DNA from: Pseudo-nitzschia pungens
Taxonomy: Eukaryota > Bacillariophyta > Bacillariophyceae > Bacillariales > Bacillariaceae
NCBI GenBank assembly: GCA_037355855.1
Contig: CM074759.1
Location: 6,448,001-6,512,000, forward strand
Length of the DNA stretch: 64,000 nucleotides
Direction: 5' to 3'
This document shows positions 10,401 to 21,432 of the stretch, in pieces; position 1 is the first letter of the stretch, and each line of letters starts with the position of its first letter. The notes beneath the pieces were generated by a model. That model saw nothing but the letters and a program-made list of their open reading frames with translations, was not told the DNA's origin and ran no database searches. The position numbers were made by a program, and so were the translations under genes.

Positions 10401-12741
10401 GATTCCAAAAGTGTCGTGCCGTTGCCCGGAATCCGCCGCTTCATGGAATCATGGTTTCGATTGGGAAAACCTGCTCCTGCTGATGCTGCTGATGCTGCTG
10501 ATGCTGCTGATGCTGATGCTGATGATGAGAGTGGAATCTGTTCCCAGAGGTGGACGTGGACGTTCTGCGATTGATTGGTTCTGTTTTCGGTCTTGTCCGT
10601 TGTCGGTTGGCTGCTTTCTGTTGTTTGGTTTCAAATTCAAACACAGCGGGCAAAGGTTTCGTAATTGCTATCGTATCGTTCCGGTATCGTGTCGGTGTCC
10701 TAAACCTTGCTTGGCAATCCGATGCGATACCTGGTAAGTTACCGTTTAAAAGTACCGAAAAATAAACAATGATGATGCTGCGGTAACCTTATCTGTACGG
10801 TATGAGTGCTATGACAATTACTTCGTAAACCTTACTTCGTATTTCATTTGTACCGTAACTTAGTCCTGCGTCCGTAAGGCACGCCACCGTGGACATGCGA
10901 TCGATTTTAGATTTAGATGAGAGGTGATCAAAATAATTCCTGTACTGCGATCGATCTTGATGTTTGATGATTGATCAATTCTGATTCGCTCCAATTGTGT
11001 GTGTGTATTCGATTTCGCGAGGAAGCTTGTTTCCCAACTCTTGCGAACGAGTGTGCCTCGACGTTCGGCGGAGTGAGGCGGTACGACGGTCTAAGCCGTC
11101 CCGATGTCAGTCGTGGAAGATTGGATGGAAGCCGCCAATGGATGTTATTCCTGTATTCGTATTCGTATACTTTGGTGGATCTCCCGGGCAATTCTCGACG
11201 CCCAAAAATAGCGTGCTTTTTTTGGTGGCGGCAGCAGGCATTATCATTATTATACGTACTACAGTACGTACTTTTTTAAGAAGCACATACAGTAAGGCTA
11301 TGTTGTAGTACGTAGAATTATTTTTTTGGACGCTTCTTGTTGGATGCAGTAAATTAACTTATGGGTAAGGTTATTGAGATGATTCATGCAACTCGCAACG
11401 AAACCAATCGCCGCTGCAAACCAACTTTCTGTCATCAGAACCAAGAAAAGAAAACAGGAATCGATCAAACCAATCTGCAAACCAAAAAACAATGGTCTAG
11501 AGTGAGATGCTGATTCACCACCACCACCACCACCACCACCACCTGCCCCCTCCACATGATGGAGGAGTTCCTCCTCCCACCACTACTACTAGTACTAGTA
11601 GTAGAACTAGTACTAGTAGTACTAGAACTAGTACTAGTAGTACTACTCTGCTACTACTACTGATGCTGATTGTTATTGCTGCTTGTTCTTATTGATGAGG
11701 AGGACAACAAGCACCTGGTGGACCACCACTACTAGTAGGAGCAAAGAATGCAATGGCAATTGTAAGGGGAACAGGCAGTTTTCCAAAAGCAGCCAGTCTA
11801 CAAGCAGCCAGTCTACAAAAGCATCTGGGAGTCAAATGGAAAACTTGTTTCCCAGGAGGGTGTCCTCCTACTGTTGTTTTGGTGGTTGTTGAACAAGCAA
11901 GAAAGCAACCAAATGCTGTGAGAAGGACCACTCTTGCACAGAAGCCAATGCGAGACAACCAACAATGGAGGATTGCAGCAGATGAAAGAGAGACAATCAT
12001 CTCAAGAGGATGATCATCATGATGCCAGTCCATTGATGGAGAGCAGCCAGCAACTTGTCTCCTACATACTAGTACTAGTATTACCATACTATTACTAGTA
12101 GTAGCTACTATTCCCTGCCTCTCCAAAGTGTGCACTGCTGTTGGTTAGTAGTCAGAAATAGTAACAAGGGCACTCCTCCCAAGGAGAACAAGCATCAGCA
12201 GATGCCAATACTACTAGTACTACTGTTGTCTTTGAAATTGCTGCTGTTCTCTAGTAGAATGATCTGCTACTAGTAGTACTACTACAAGTAGTAGTCTAAT
12301 GGCAACCTTCGTAATATTACAAATATCCTTGCAGCATACTAACCACATGACAGTATTTTGCAATCAGTTTCTTGGTGAGCACCAAGTACTAGTAGTACCG
12401 TATTTATTGTATACACTTAGTTTTTGTTCATGGAAGCAACCTTGTGTGGTGAGCACTCCTGCCAAGGAGCAGTCAGCTCATTTTCCTCCTTTCGAATCCC
12501 AGCATTTTCAATCCTGTTGACCACCAGATCCAATCCCTACTAATGATGGGAAGAATGAAACTCTACTAATCCTGATTGGATTGTTGTCTCTACTAGTAGT
12601 AGTGCTGGTTCTGTGCACTTCTTCATTTTATTGATATGGTAGATTTCCCTTCTCTATTACTATCAGTTGCTTTGCAGGAGAAGAAATGCAAGTTTCCTTT
12701 GCTGCTTGGGCGTGCATAAGTAGTACTACCGTAGTACTACA
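10401..12741. other. intergenic, repeat-rich, no gene seen
   Basis: Begins with a TGATGC trinucleotide-type run (about 10480-10525). From 11510 to 12310 it is filled with short palindromic words of the ACTAGT / TAGTAC type plus a CAC run at 11517-11541. Open frames over this stretch are low complexity and unrecognised. Confidence 0.5.
11515..12300. repeat. ACTAGT-rich low-complexity region
   Basis: ACTAGT, TAGTAGT and AGTACT words recur in clusters at about 11583-11660, 11690-11735, 12067-12112, 12208-12225 and 12270-12295. The words are self-complementary or nearly so. It is interspersed rather than a clean tandem array. Confidence 0.6.
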
Positions 12742-13801
12742 ACGGAATTCCTATCAGCCGATCCCCCCCAATTTTAATCTCCTTTACTCGGGAGTTTAGG
12801 GCATTTTGACCTTCGTCTGGTAGTAGATTTTTCTACACGGCTCTACAGAGCAGCTCCTAGGCAGCAACTCGTTGAGAAATCTCTCCAGTACTAATTCTAC
12901 GTGATATTGTTCAAAAATACATTTTGGCTCCTACTCAACCAATCTTGACTTGATAACACCAGATAAACCAACTCTGGGCACAAGGGTTGGATGGACATAT
13001 GTGGTATGGCTTCAAGTCTATTGCAACTGCTTCCAATTCAATCACCATGGTCAGGAGGAGTTGTAGCCTAATATGTACATGAATTTGTGTAGAAAATTAG
13101 TACTTCCTCCGTTTCAAAATAAGTGTGCGATGACTTTTACGTGTGCGTTCCATTTTAACTGTGCGTTTGTGTAGAAAGTATGTAGAAGTTGTACTACAGA
13201 ATTAAAATAGGTGCGCATCGTGCAAAAAACTCACTCAAAACAAACAAACAAAAATAACTAGTGTTATCACGCTAATAATTAATTAATTAATTAATTAATT
13301 AATAGGCTATCTTTGAACATAAAACGGAAGACAAGAACTCTCTCCCTGTTTCTATCACCTATACCTGGACAAAAATTCAGTGTCTGAGCTTTCGAAAGAA
13401 CCTTCCCCGAGGTTCAAATGCCATGTGGAACCCTTTCAACCGGTCAAATCACATTTGAAGGGCAAAACGGGCCCTTTTCAAGTCCCAATGAAAGGCAGAC
13501 CAATAGCACGAGCCTAGTATCAGTGTCTAATCAGGCATAAGGACTTAGTTGAAGAGAGTTTAACCCAAAAAGAACGATTTGAAATGGTTGAAAATTGATC
13601 GATAGACAAGCTTGTATGTGCGAAGCGCACACCAGTTATTTTGAAACGGAGGAAGTACCAGATTTTCTTTCTGGGAAATGACAGAGTCGTGTAGTAGACT
13701 CCAGTAGAAAAATGTACCATCAGACGAAGGTCAAAATGCCCTAAACTCCCAACAAGTAAAGGAGATTAAAAATGGGGGGGATCAGCTGATAGGAATTCCG
13801 T
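12742..13801. mobile_element. MITE-like element with ~80-bp inverted ends (outer)
   Basis: The stretch 12742-12820 (starting ACGGAATTCCTATCAGC) recurs in inverted orientation at about 13723-13801 (ending GGAATTCCGT) with a few mismatches and small indels. Similarity continues weakly for about 20 bp further in. There is no coding capacity inside, so a non-autonomous DNA transposon is likely. A clear target-site duplication is not visible. A second element is nested inside it. Confidence 0.7.
13101..13657. mobile_element. Stowaway-like MITE nested in the outer element
   Basis: A perfect inverted repeat, TACTTCCTCCGTTTCAAAAT plus AA, occupies 13101-13122 and 13636-13657. TA at both outer ends fits the TA duplication of Tc1/mariner insertions, leaving a 553-bp element at 13103-13655. 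The end CTTCCTCCGTTTCAAAATAA is very close to the plant Stowaway consensus CTCCCTCCGT. The interior is non-coding and includes a TTAA run at 13278-13302. Confidence 0.8.
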
Positions 13802-14650
13802 AGAAACACGGTAAATTACTGCAAATCTTCCTTGTGACGATTCTGGTGGTGGTGATTGAAATAATAGTAGTAAAAAGAATATTCTACTACTACCGTACGG
13901 GTACTAAAGTAGCTGAAAGCTACTCGTACTTTTGAATAAGGAACATAATCAATAAACAAAGAATCATCAAAATAATAATAATAATAATAATGCACGTGTT
14001 CGTTGTTCATAAGGTTTCTTACGGGTATGCTTAATTAAATGCGAAAGAAGAATCAGTAGTACTAAGAACAATTATACTGTAAGTAAGAAGAATTAGATGT
14101 ACCAGTATTCATTCGGAAGTTGGAACCACATCTGCTACCTATATTCGTAAGGTTTAATTACTGCTTGTAGAATCAATGGGTGATGTACGATACCTGGCTT
14201 TCTTATTCTGTACCGTTGTCGTACGGTTTTGAAACAATAATTAAAATGTCGAAGGGAGTAATACTTGTACATAATAATGGACATTTATAATTCTCAGTAT
14301 GATGCCTTGTATTCTCAATTCAAATACCAAGTACTGTACAGCTGTTTCGAATTCGTGGCTCAAAGTACGGTACTGCATACGAATTTTGAAAATTCATTGA
14401 ACTTGAAACCGTGTTTTCGCCTCGCTCCTTTCGCTTTAGTCACTTAGGACCTACCCGTACGGCACACGCTAGCCTTACCTCGCTTTTAATTATTTCTGTC
14501 TAGAATTTCTTGCCCTCCCAGTAAGGTTACGCATGATGTTACAGTAAGATTTACCATGCGTGTTTCTTGTTTTTCGAAAGTTTTTCGCCGCTTCATAATT
14601 TTTTGACATGCGATAAGATTACCGTAGACTGTGAAAAAGTGAAAATTACG
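13802..14650. other. intergenic upstream of the M11 peptidase
   Basis: AT-rich, with an AAT run at about 13972-13991. No gene seen. The last part is presumably promoter and 5' UTR of the metallopeptidase gene. Confidence 0.5.
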
Positions 14651-16520
14651 ATGAGATATGCCGGATTCATAACTATTTTTGTTGCCACACACGTGCAGCA
14701 ACATGCGTTCGCTGCCAATCATCGCCATCGCCACCATATATTGGACGACGAGATAGAGTGCAAGTTGATCTTGACGCACATTGCACACTTGGATCCAACA
14801 CTCAATGAAGAATCATGGGGGTGCATGTTCACAAAGGAACAAGCACAACATTTTGGTGGCGACTCCATTGTCGGCATCGAAGGCATTTCCGAATCATTTT
14901 TCGAGGATGAAGAGATTTTCATCGGAGAAACTGGTCTTCGGTTCACAGGCGGCGCCTTCATCAAACGGTCGACTGGTACCTACCGCAAAGCAGTGGTGGT
15001 CCCCAAATATGCACGAGTGGAGATTGTGCAATCGCACGCCTCGTCAAAAAGGACCAAAGTAATTGGCACCCAATCCATTTTGGTAGTTCGCGTCATCGAT
15101 GCGGAGAACAATTCACCAAACATGACTGTGGCGGACTTCAGGAACGACCTTTTTGAAGACTCGCCTAGTTTGAAGTCACAGTTTGCAGCCCTGTTCCTAT
15201 AACCGATTGATCATTGAACCGGCTGAAATCGGTAACAACGGAGTTGTCGAAATGACCGTCGACGCAAAGGCCAGCGACGGATTTGATGCTATGATGTATG
15301 CTTCCTATGCGGAAGCGAGAGCAAGCTACGAGATCGACTTGTACGACTTCATCATGTTTTGCTTTCCAGATATACCCGAGCTTAACCTCGGTACTTATCA
15401 AGCCTGGGCCACATATTGGGACGGAAAAGGGCAAACCTTTTATAATAATTTAGTTTGTGGCAGTTTGTCTTTCCACATGCACGAAATTGGCCACAACCTG
15501 AATTTGGCCCACAGTGGAAAGATTGTGAATGGCATCAAAGATTTTTATGGTGACAAGAGTTCTTATATGGGATCTTCCTATCTTGATGACGATGCTCCAC
15601 AAATGTGTTTCAATGCTGCCAATAACTACCAACTTGGATGGTATTCGTCCGAACAACTTTTGATTGATCCTCTTGTCAGTTCCGTTCCTCAAACCTATGT
15701 TCTCAAAGGAATTAACAGGTACACCCCTGATGAAACGGACGGGAAATATATTCTAATTGGGATTCAACTGAAGCCAGAAGAAGGAGATGCTGGTTACTAC
15801 ATTGGATACAACCGTAAAGCTGGATTAAATAATGGAACAATGGATGGCACCAACACGGTGATGGTTCACTACAAAAGAAAGAATGGTTATGATCAAACCT
15901 GGCGTTACGATGTACCCGTGGGAGACAGCTTCCGCATCTACAACTTCTTGAATTCTTTATCCGACGTCGTTATCAAAACGCAATCCATTTCTACTGACCT
16001 CGAGGAGGCTACCATTTTGATTTCCAAAGAGCCCACGGACCTGGTCAACATGCCTAACTGGCCTTCCCAGTACCCTACTTTTTCCCCCACTACTTGGTTA
16101 CCCACCGACTACTCCACCACTTTCACTTCCACCGGAAACACACTTGTGCCTGGTGTTCAAACCATCGCGCCTACATTGTCTAATACCGAGACTCCCTCCG
16201 AAACTCCTACGGCGTTTCCAACGGATTCGCCCACTCTGACTCCAAGCGCTGCTCCAACGGAGTCACCCACTCTCGCTCCAACCGCTGCTCCGACGAAGGA
16301 ACCCACTCCATCCCCAACCAAGGTGTCGAAAAAGGCTAAGGCACCGAAACCAACCAAGGCCCCGAAAAAGACCAAGGATCCCAAATCAATCAAAGCCCCG
16401 AAGGCTACCAAGACTTCCACGCCAACCAACACGCCGAAAGAGACAAAGACTCCGAAGTCAACCAAAGCTCCAAAGTTGAAATCAGAGAAGCATCTAGCGA
16501 CGACAGCAGTTTTTGTGTGA
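14651..16520 (+). CDS. gametolysin-like M11 zinc metallopeptidase, one-base frameshift
   Basis: The start ATG 14651 gives a signal peptide (MRYAGFITIFVATHVQQHAFA). The first frame runs to a stop at 15200-15202; the protein continues in another frame from 15192. Skipping one C of the CCC at 15189-15191 restores SQFAACSYNRL, the block expected for M11 peptidases, so the break is a single extra base. The second part has the zinc-binding motif HEIGHNLNLAHSG (about 15481-15519), then YMGSSY and an NxxQLGWY block typical of the family. The C-terminus (about 16070-16500) is a Pro/Thr/Ser-rich linker with PTxSPTLxP repeats turning into Lys-rich AP(K)KTK repeats, as in diatom surface proteins. Known role: gametolysins digest cell-wall glycoproteins outside the cell. 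Either a recent pseudogene or a base-call error in a short homopolymer. Confidence 0.82.
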
Positions 16521-17653
16521 GATTGGCGTTGTCGGACGCACAAAAGTCTTGATTGATTGGATCTGATCGATTCAACGAGATAGTCCCTCCATGCGGGCTG
16601 CTTGCGCGTCTGTAGTGTTCTTTACCGCTTGATGGAGGTTCAAGTGCCTGTGATGAATACACGCAATGTAACACAAGCACATCTCCAACTATTTCTCATA
16701 CAATGTCTGCAGGAGATAGGTCATGATAACCGTCTTGCCGAGATGAATGAAAAAAGATCATCAGCGGTACATGTCAACGTCTAACATCGTTGCTACCGTC
16801 ACTTGGACCATCAGCGGGTCCTCCGCCATCCACCGCATTTTCAACCCAGGTGTGGGGCGGGTCCCATGGCAAACGGCGTGCGCGTGGTTGGGTCTGGAAT
16901 GGCAGCGCCAGGCAAGGGACAAGAAAAGCTGCCCCCAGCAAGGGCACACCATAGACGACATTGGATGGGAGACCGGTGGAACAACTTTCGGGCCGTGAGG
17001 ATTTCGAAGCATAGCGCGTCGTGTAGCCACGGGTGAGACGAAACCGTCGGAATCGAATCAATCCACTGCGTATCGGTTCGTCCCGATGATCGTTTCCTGG
17101 GAATATCGATTACGTGGCAATCCACAGTCGGTTGCAACCGGGAACGAGTGAATAAGTCGGCGTTGGAGGGATAGGCAATCGATTCACTCGCCAGTAGTGG
17201 AAGCATGGTCGGTCGGTGGCTGGGTCACGTCCGGAACGAGGAATCTATTGTCGATGGGGGAAAAGATGGTGGAAAGGTAGGTAGGCAAAACAGAACAGAA
17301 CGGAACAGAACAACGGAATGTGTGCGGATTTGGATGCCGTGTCGGGCTTTGTCGATGGTTTAATAGACGGAGGCCGACCGAAACCGGGTGTGCTGCCGCG
17401 AAAGCAAATGGACGGGGAACGGACCGATGCGTGTGATAGACGGTTTGGTGAAAAAATTTGCGACTGTCGACCCCAAACAACTCAGCAACTCGACGGGTTG
17501 CACCTTTCTTCAGATTCCCCGGTCGGTCAGGGTTCTCGTATGGAACCAGTAGGAGCAGCATCTTAAACCTCTCGCTGTTCGTTAGGTTCCGGTTCTTCTT
17601 TGCAATCTCTTCGGTGGTTGCAGGGGTTGTTTGGACGTGACTTCCAGTCGTGC
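16521..17653. other. intergenic, no gene supported
   Basis: Several 60-125 codon frames on both strands overlap each other (for example 17184-17561 minus) but none shows a recognisable domain or repeated codon bias. Confidence 0.5.
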
Positions 17654-18025
17654 TTGAAACAGTGACTTGCCCGAATTCCGAAGAACTAAAAATAAAAGGT
17701 TAAGTACTGACCCTACAAGGCCTTAAGTGTATTCCTACAGTATCCAGTACACAAATATATGGGGCTTGAAATGAATGGACCTGAATAAAGAAAACAATAA
17801 ATAACACAAGAACACATGAAGGAAAATAATGGACAACACAAGAATAGAGAAACAAAATTTAGTAATTTAGAAAATTAGAGTGGATTCATTTCTGCTCACA
17901 ATTCAAGTAAGTCTTACTAAGCCAAACGTTAAAACACCAAATAGGAATTACGAAGCGCTTTGTAAGACCGTTAGAAGGAGTACCAGGTAGTAAGGTTAAG
18001 GCTTACAGGTCTATCTTCCATATAC
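17654..18025. repeat. inverted repeat flanking the transposon island, left copy
   Basis: Begins CTTGAAACAGTGACTTGCCC and matches the reverse complement of about 54735-55165 over most of its length, with indels. Shared blocks include GAGTGGATTCATTTCTGCTC and ACGAAGCGCTTTGTAAGACC. Non-coding. Confidence 0.8.
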
Positions 18026-18086
18026 GATACGTCGACGAATCGATACAGAGGATACAATTGCAGATCTATTTATTGTACAACGATAG

Positions 18087-18311
18087 TGCCGTGCACCAGA
18101 TCAGTCACGAGTCCGCTCAGGACTGGGAATGAAAATACGATTAGCGAGCCTCCGGATCGCTGATTCGGAGACTGCTGATATCAATAACAGATAGACTAAC
18201 TGATAGAGCTCACAATTTGCATATCACAACTATTCTAATCACTAGTAGACCTGGGGTATGGCATGATTGTAAAATCAAGCTGAGTGCTGATGACCATGAG
18301 CAGAAAGGTAC
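18087..18311 (+). mobile_element. gypsy relic A: LTR and start of leader (left part)
   Basis: The LTR (18087-18263, TGCCGTGCAC...GGTATGGCA) is about 177 bp and diverged from the intact copy at 20473. It is followed by leader sequence up to GAGCAGAAAGGTAC, where E1 is inserted. The same leader resumes at 29811 after E1, so both pieces belonged to one retrotransposon. Confidence 0.85.
18308..18311. repeat. target-site duplication of E1 (left GTAC)
   Basis: GTAC here and at 29811-29814 flanks E1. The intact gypsy copy has a single GTAC at this point of its leader (AAAGGTACCGATCG near 20698), which shows the pre-insertion state. Confidence 0.85.
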
Positions 18312-18859
18312 GTCTGAAAACTGTTTCGCGACCCCTCCCAAGAATTTATTTGGGGGGGTCGCGATTTATTCCTGGCTCATTTTGACGTAGCTCGATTCCT
18401 AGCTCTCTCGCGATTCGCAACCCCAATCGCGACCCAGTTACTACCTCAATTAGGAGAAAAAAAAATAAAATTCAAACAAGACCCAAATTTTTTTGTAAGA
18501 CTCAAATATTTTTCTTCAGTCACTTAATCAAATTAATCAACCCCATTCTAATTTTCTCGTGCTTTTTTCAGAAAAATTAATTCTTTTTTTTGAACACGGC
18601 ACAAATTATTTCCCGGCACGCCCCTCAAGAAATTCCAGCATACATTCAAAAAATTCTTCACAAAAATTATGGACTACTCCAGAAATCACGACCCCTCTCC
18701 TCACACAAATCACGACCCTCCCATAAAAGATTTTGAATTATTGTGATGCAAAACCAGTCAATCTTTCAAAAAAATTTTAGAATTTATAGTAACAATTTTA
18801 TTCTCGATTCGTTTTTTCTTGTTCCCACCACCACACAAATTTACTTCCTATATCATATT

Positions 18860-19330
18860 TGAGTTGTGATCGCATCATATTTCAGTTGCAATAGGATCAT
18901 ATTTCAGTTGCAATAGGATCATATTTGAGTTGCGATCGGATCATATTTCAGTTGCGATCCCATCATATTTCCTCAGTTGCGATCCCATCATATTTGAGTT
19001 GCGATCGGATCATATTTCAGTTGCGATCGGATCATATTTCAGTTGCGATCGGATCATATTTCAGTTGCGATCGGATCATATTTCAGTTGCGATCCCATCA
19101 TATTTCCTCAGTTGCAATCCCATCATATTTGAGTTGCGATCCCATCATATTTCCTCAGTTGCGATCGCATCATATTTGAGTTGCGATTGCATCATCATAT
19201 TTCCTCAGTTGCGATCGCATCAGATTGTTTGAGTTGCGATCGCATCATTTTTGAGTTGCGATCCCATTATGTGTCAGTTGCCCCGTCGCATCATTTTTCA
19301 GTTGCCCCGTCACATTAAAGTTGATTCTTC
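18860..19330. repeat. 22-bp minisatellite (GATC/CATATTTCAG type)
   Basis: About 20 units of the form TTGCGATCGGATCATATTTC plus AG, with variants TTGAG, CCTCAG and GATCCC. A shorter inverted version lies at about 42540-42700 in E2. No conserved spacers, so not a CRISPR array. Confidence 0.85.
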
Positions 19331-19929
19331 CCTATCAGTAGCAAGCAGGCAACTCAGTGCAGAATTAGAACAATTGAAATCCATCATCAATACCCCAGAT
19401 CTTGATGTGCTTCACTCACCGTTGCATTATATTTCATTTGCCGTTGCATCCTATTTCATCAGCAGTTGCGGTCGCCTCCCTATTAGGAGCAAGCAGGCAA
19501 GTCAATGATGCACAGTTAGACAAATCAAAATCCATTATTAATACCTCCTCCAACCTTGATGTGGTTCACTTACCATTTCCAGGTGCCGTCTTTCTTGTTC
19601 CATTCCGACCCAAAATTATGTGAAGTAAGATTTACGACACATGCATTTTCTGTCATGCATTTATTTGCTGAGAATTGATTTCTTCTACATGATAGCAGTA
19701 GAGTTACTACTAGTAGTATGTACGGTACCGAAGTAATAGTAGAAACCAGTAGAAACCTGATGGTGGTATTGCGCGCCACCTAAACCACAGAGAGCCTGCC
19801 CCGCTGCGCCATAATTTTGGACTACCTCTTATGTACTACTACCTAGTACGCACTGCAGTAGTATGTAGCAGCAGTGTATAACTGTACTACTCTTACAAGC
19901 AGCAAGAATAGTACTACCTCAGTGAATAT

Positions 19930-20472
19930 ACCATCAAATCAAATATCTGAATGAATCTGGCCAATCTTTGTGTGATTCCAGTGTGAATATTTCTCATCCT
20001 ATTAATGGGCAAGAGAATTCAAAAAGAAGTATTCAAAAATCACCAATGGTATGGGTGTCACCACTGAATAATTAATATTTGTTCCACTACTGCGGAATTT
20101 ACAAGAAAAAAGTACCAAATCACATATCTGAATGAATCTGGCCAATAGTTGTATGATTCCAGTGTGAATATTCCTCATACTGTGCATGGGCAAGAGTATG
20201 CAAAAAGAAGTATTCAAAAATCACCAATAGTTTGGGTGTCACCACTGAATAATTAATATTTAGCCCAGTACTGCGGAATGTACTAGAAAATACTGTAAAA
20301 TCACATACCTGAATGAATCTGGTCAGTATTCCTGTGATTCCAGTGTGAATATTCCTCATCATATGCATGGGCAAGACTATGCAAAAAGAAGTATTCAAAA
20401 ATCACCAATAATTTGGATGTCACCACTGAATAATTAATATTTGGCCCGGTACTGTGGAATTTACTAGAAAAT
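19930..20472. repeat. ~180-bp satellite, E1 part left of the gypsy
   Basis: About three units, each with AATGAATCTGGCCAAT, GATTCCAGTGTGAATATTCC, GTATTCAAAAATCACCAAT and CACTGAATAATTAATATTTG. The array resumes at 26352 after the gypsy insertion, and seven inverted units occur in E2. Confidence 0.85.
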
Positions 20473-20657
20473 TGCCGTGCACCGGAATACAGTCACGAGT
20501 CTACTCGGGACTGGATTAAGGTTGAGGATAAATTAGCGAGGCGTTGGAATCGCCGATTCCAAATGCCAATCGAAAGCAATAGCAATAGACTAATTGATAG
20601 AGCTCACAATTTGCATATCACTACTATTCTAATCACTAGTAGACCCGGGGTATGGCA
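20473..20657 (+). repeat. 5' LTR of the gypsy element
   Basis: 185 bp, TG...CA ends. Matches the 3' LTR with no difference that I could find by eye. Confidence 0.93.
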
Positions 20658-21432
20658 TGATTTTAAAATCAAGCTGAGCGCTGATGACCATGAGCAGAAA
20701 GGTACCGATCGACCAAGGCGCCGACGGGACCGAAAGACTGCCAAAAATGGAGGCGCAGAGAAGCAAAACAGGGAGAAGGATATCCAGTGTCTGCAGCACA
20801 AGGAAGACCGACCCCAGCAGTGGTTAGCCCCAGAAGAAGGAGCAACAGCAGCAACAGAGACACCTAAGGACCCAAACAGGACCATGGTCGACAACAAGAA
20901 TAATCGAAAAATTCGAAAATACACACTGAAAAAGTGACACATAATCCAGTGAGTGGACTAATTGGACCAACACTGAGTGGACGGACAGACCAAAAAGGGT
21001 ATGCCGACCAAAACCAGAACATATAAATATCCGGACAGGTATAAAATAAATACCTAAACACCACTAAATCCCACGGGAGACAGGAAGTGGGACCGGCCCG
21101 GTGAGTGCTTAATAGGGAAGCAACGCCGGAGAACCACGGGAATCGAATCCCACGAAATAAAAACAGAAACAACTCTGGAGAACCACAGGATTCCCGGGAA
21201 CTAAAGAGAGAAACAACTCCCACCACTGGACAAGCCTAAAGCAAAATCAGTTACAACACGGAATAACGTGTATTACGAAAGGGGAAAATCAGTTACAACA
21301 CGGGATATCGTGTAGACAAAGAGAAAACTGGAGCAAACTGAAACAACCACTTTTTGCTCATTTCCACCCCAAATAACAACTTACAGAAATACTGTAACTA
21401 AACTAAAGTAAATAAAAAGAAACTGATTAACC

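Noticed and set aside
18860..19330. Possible CRISPR-like array
   Set aside because: Units are contiguous 22-mers without unique spacers, and the genome is eukaryotic.
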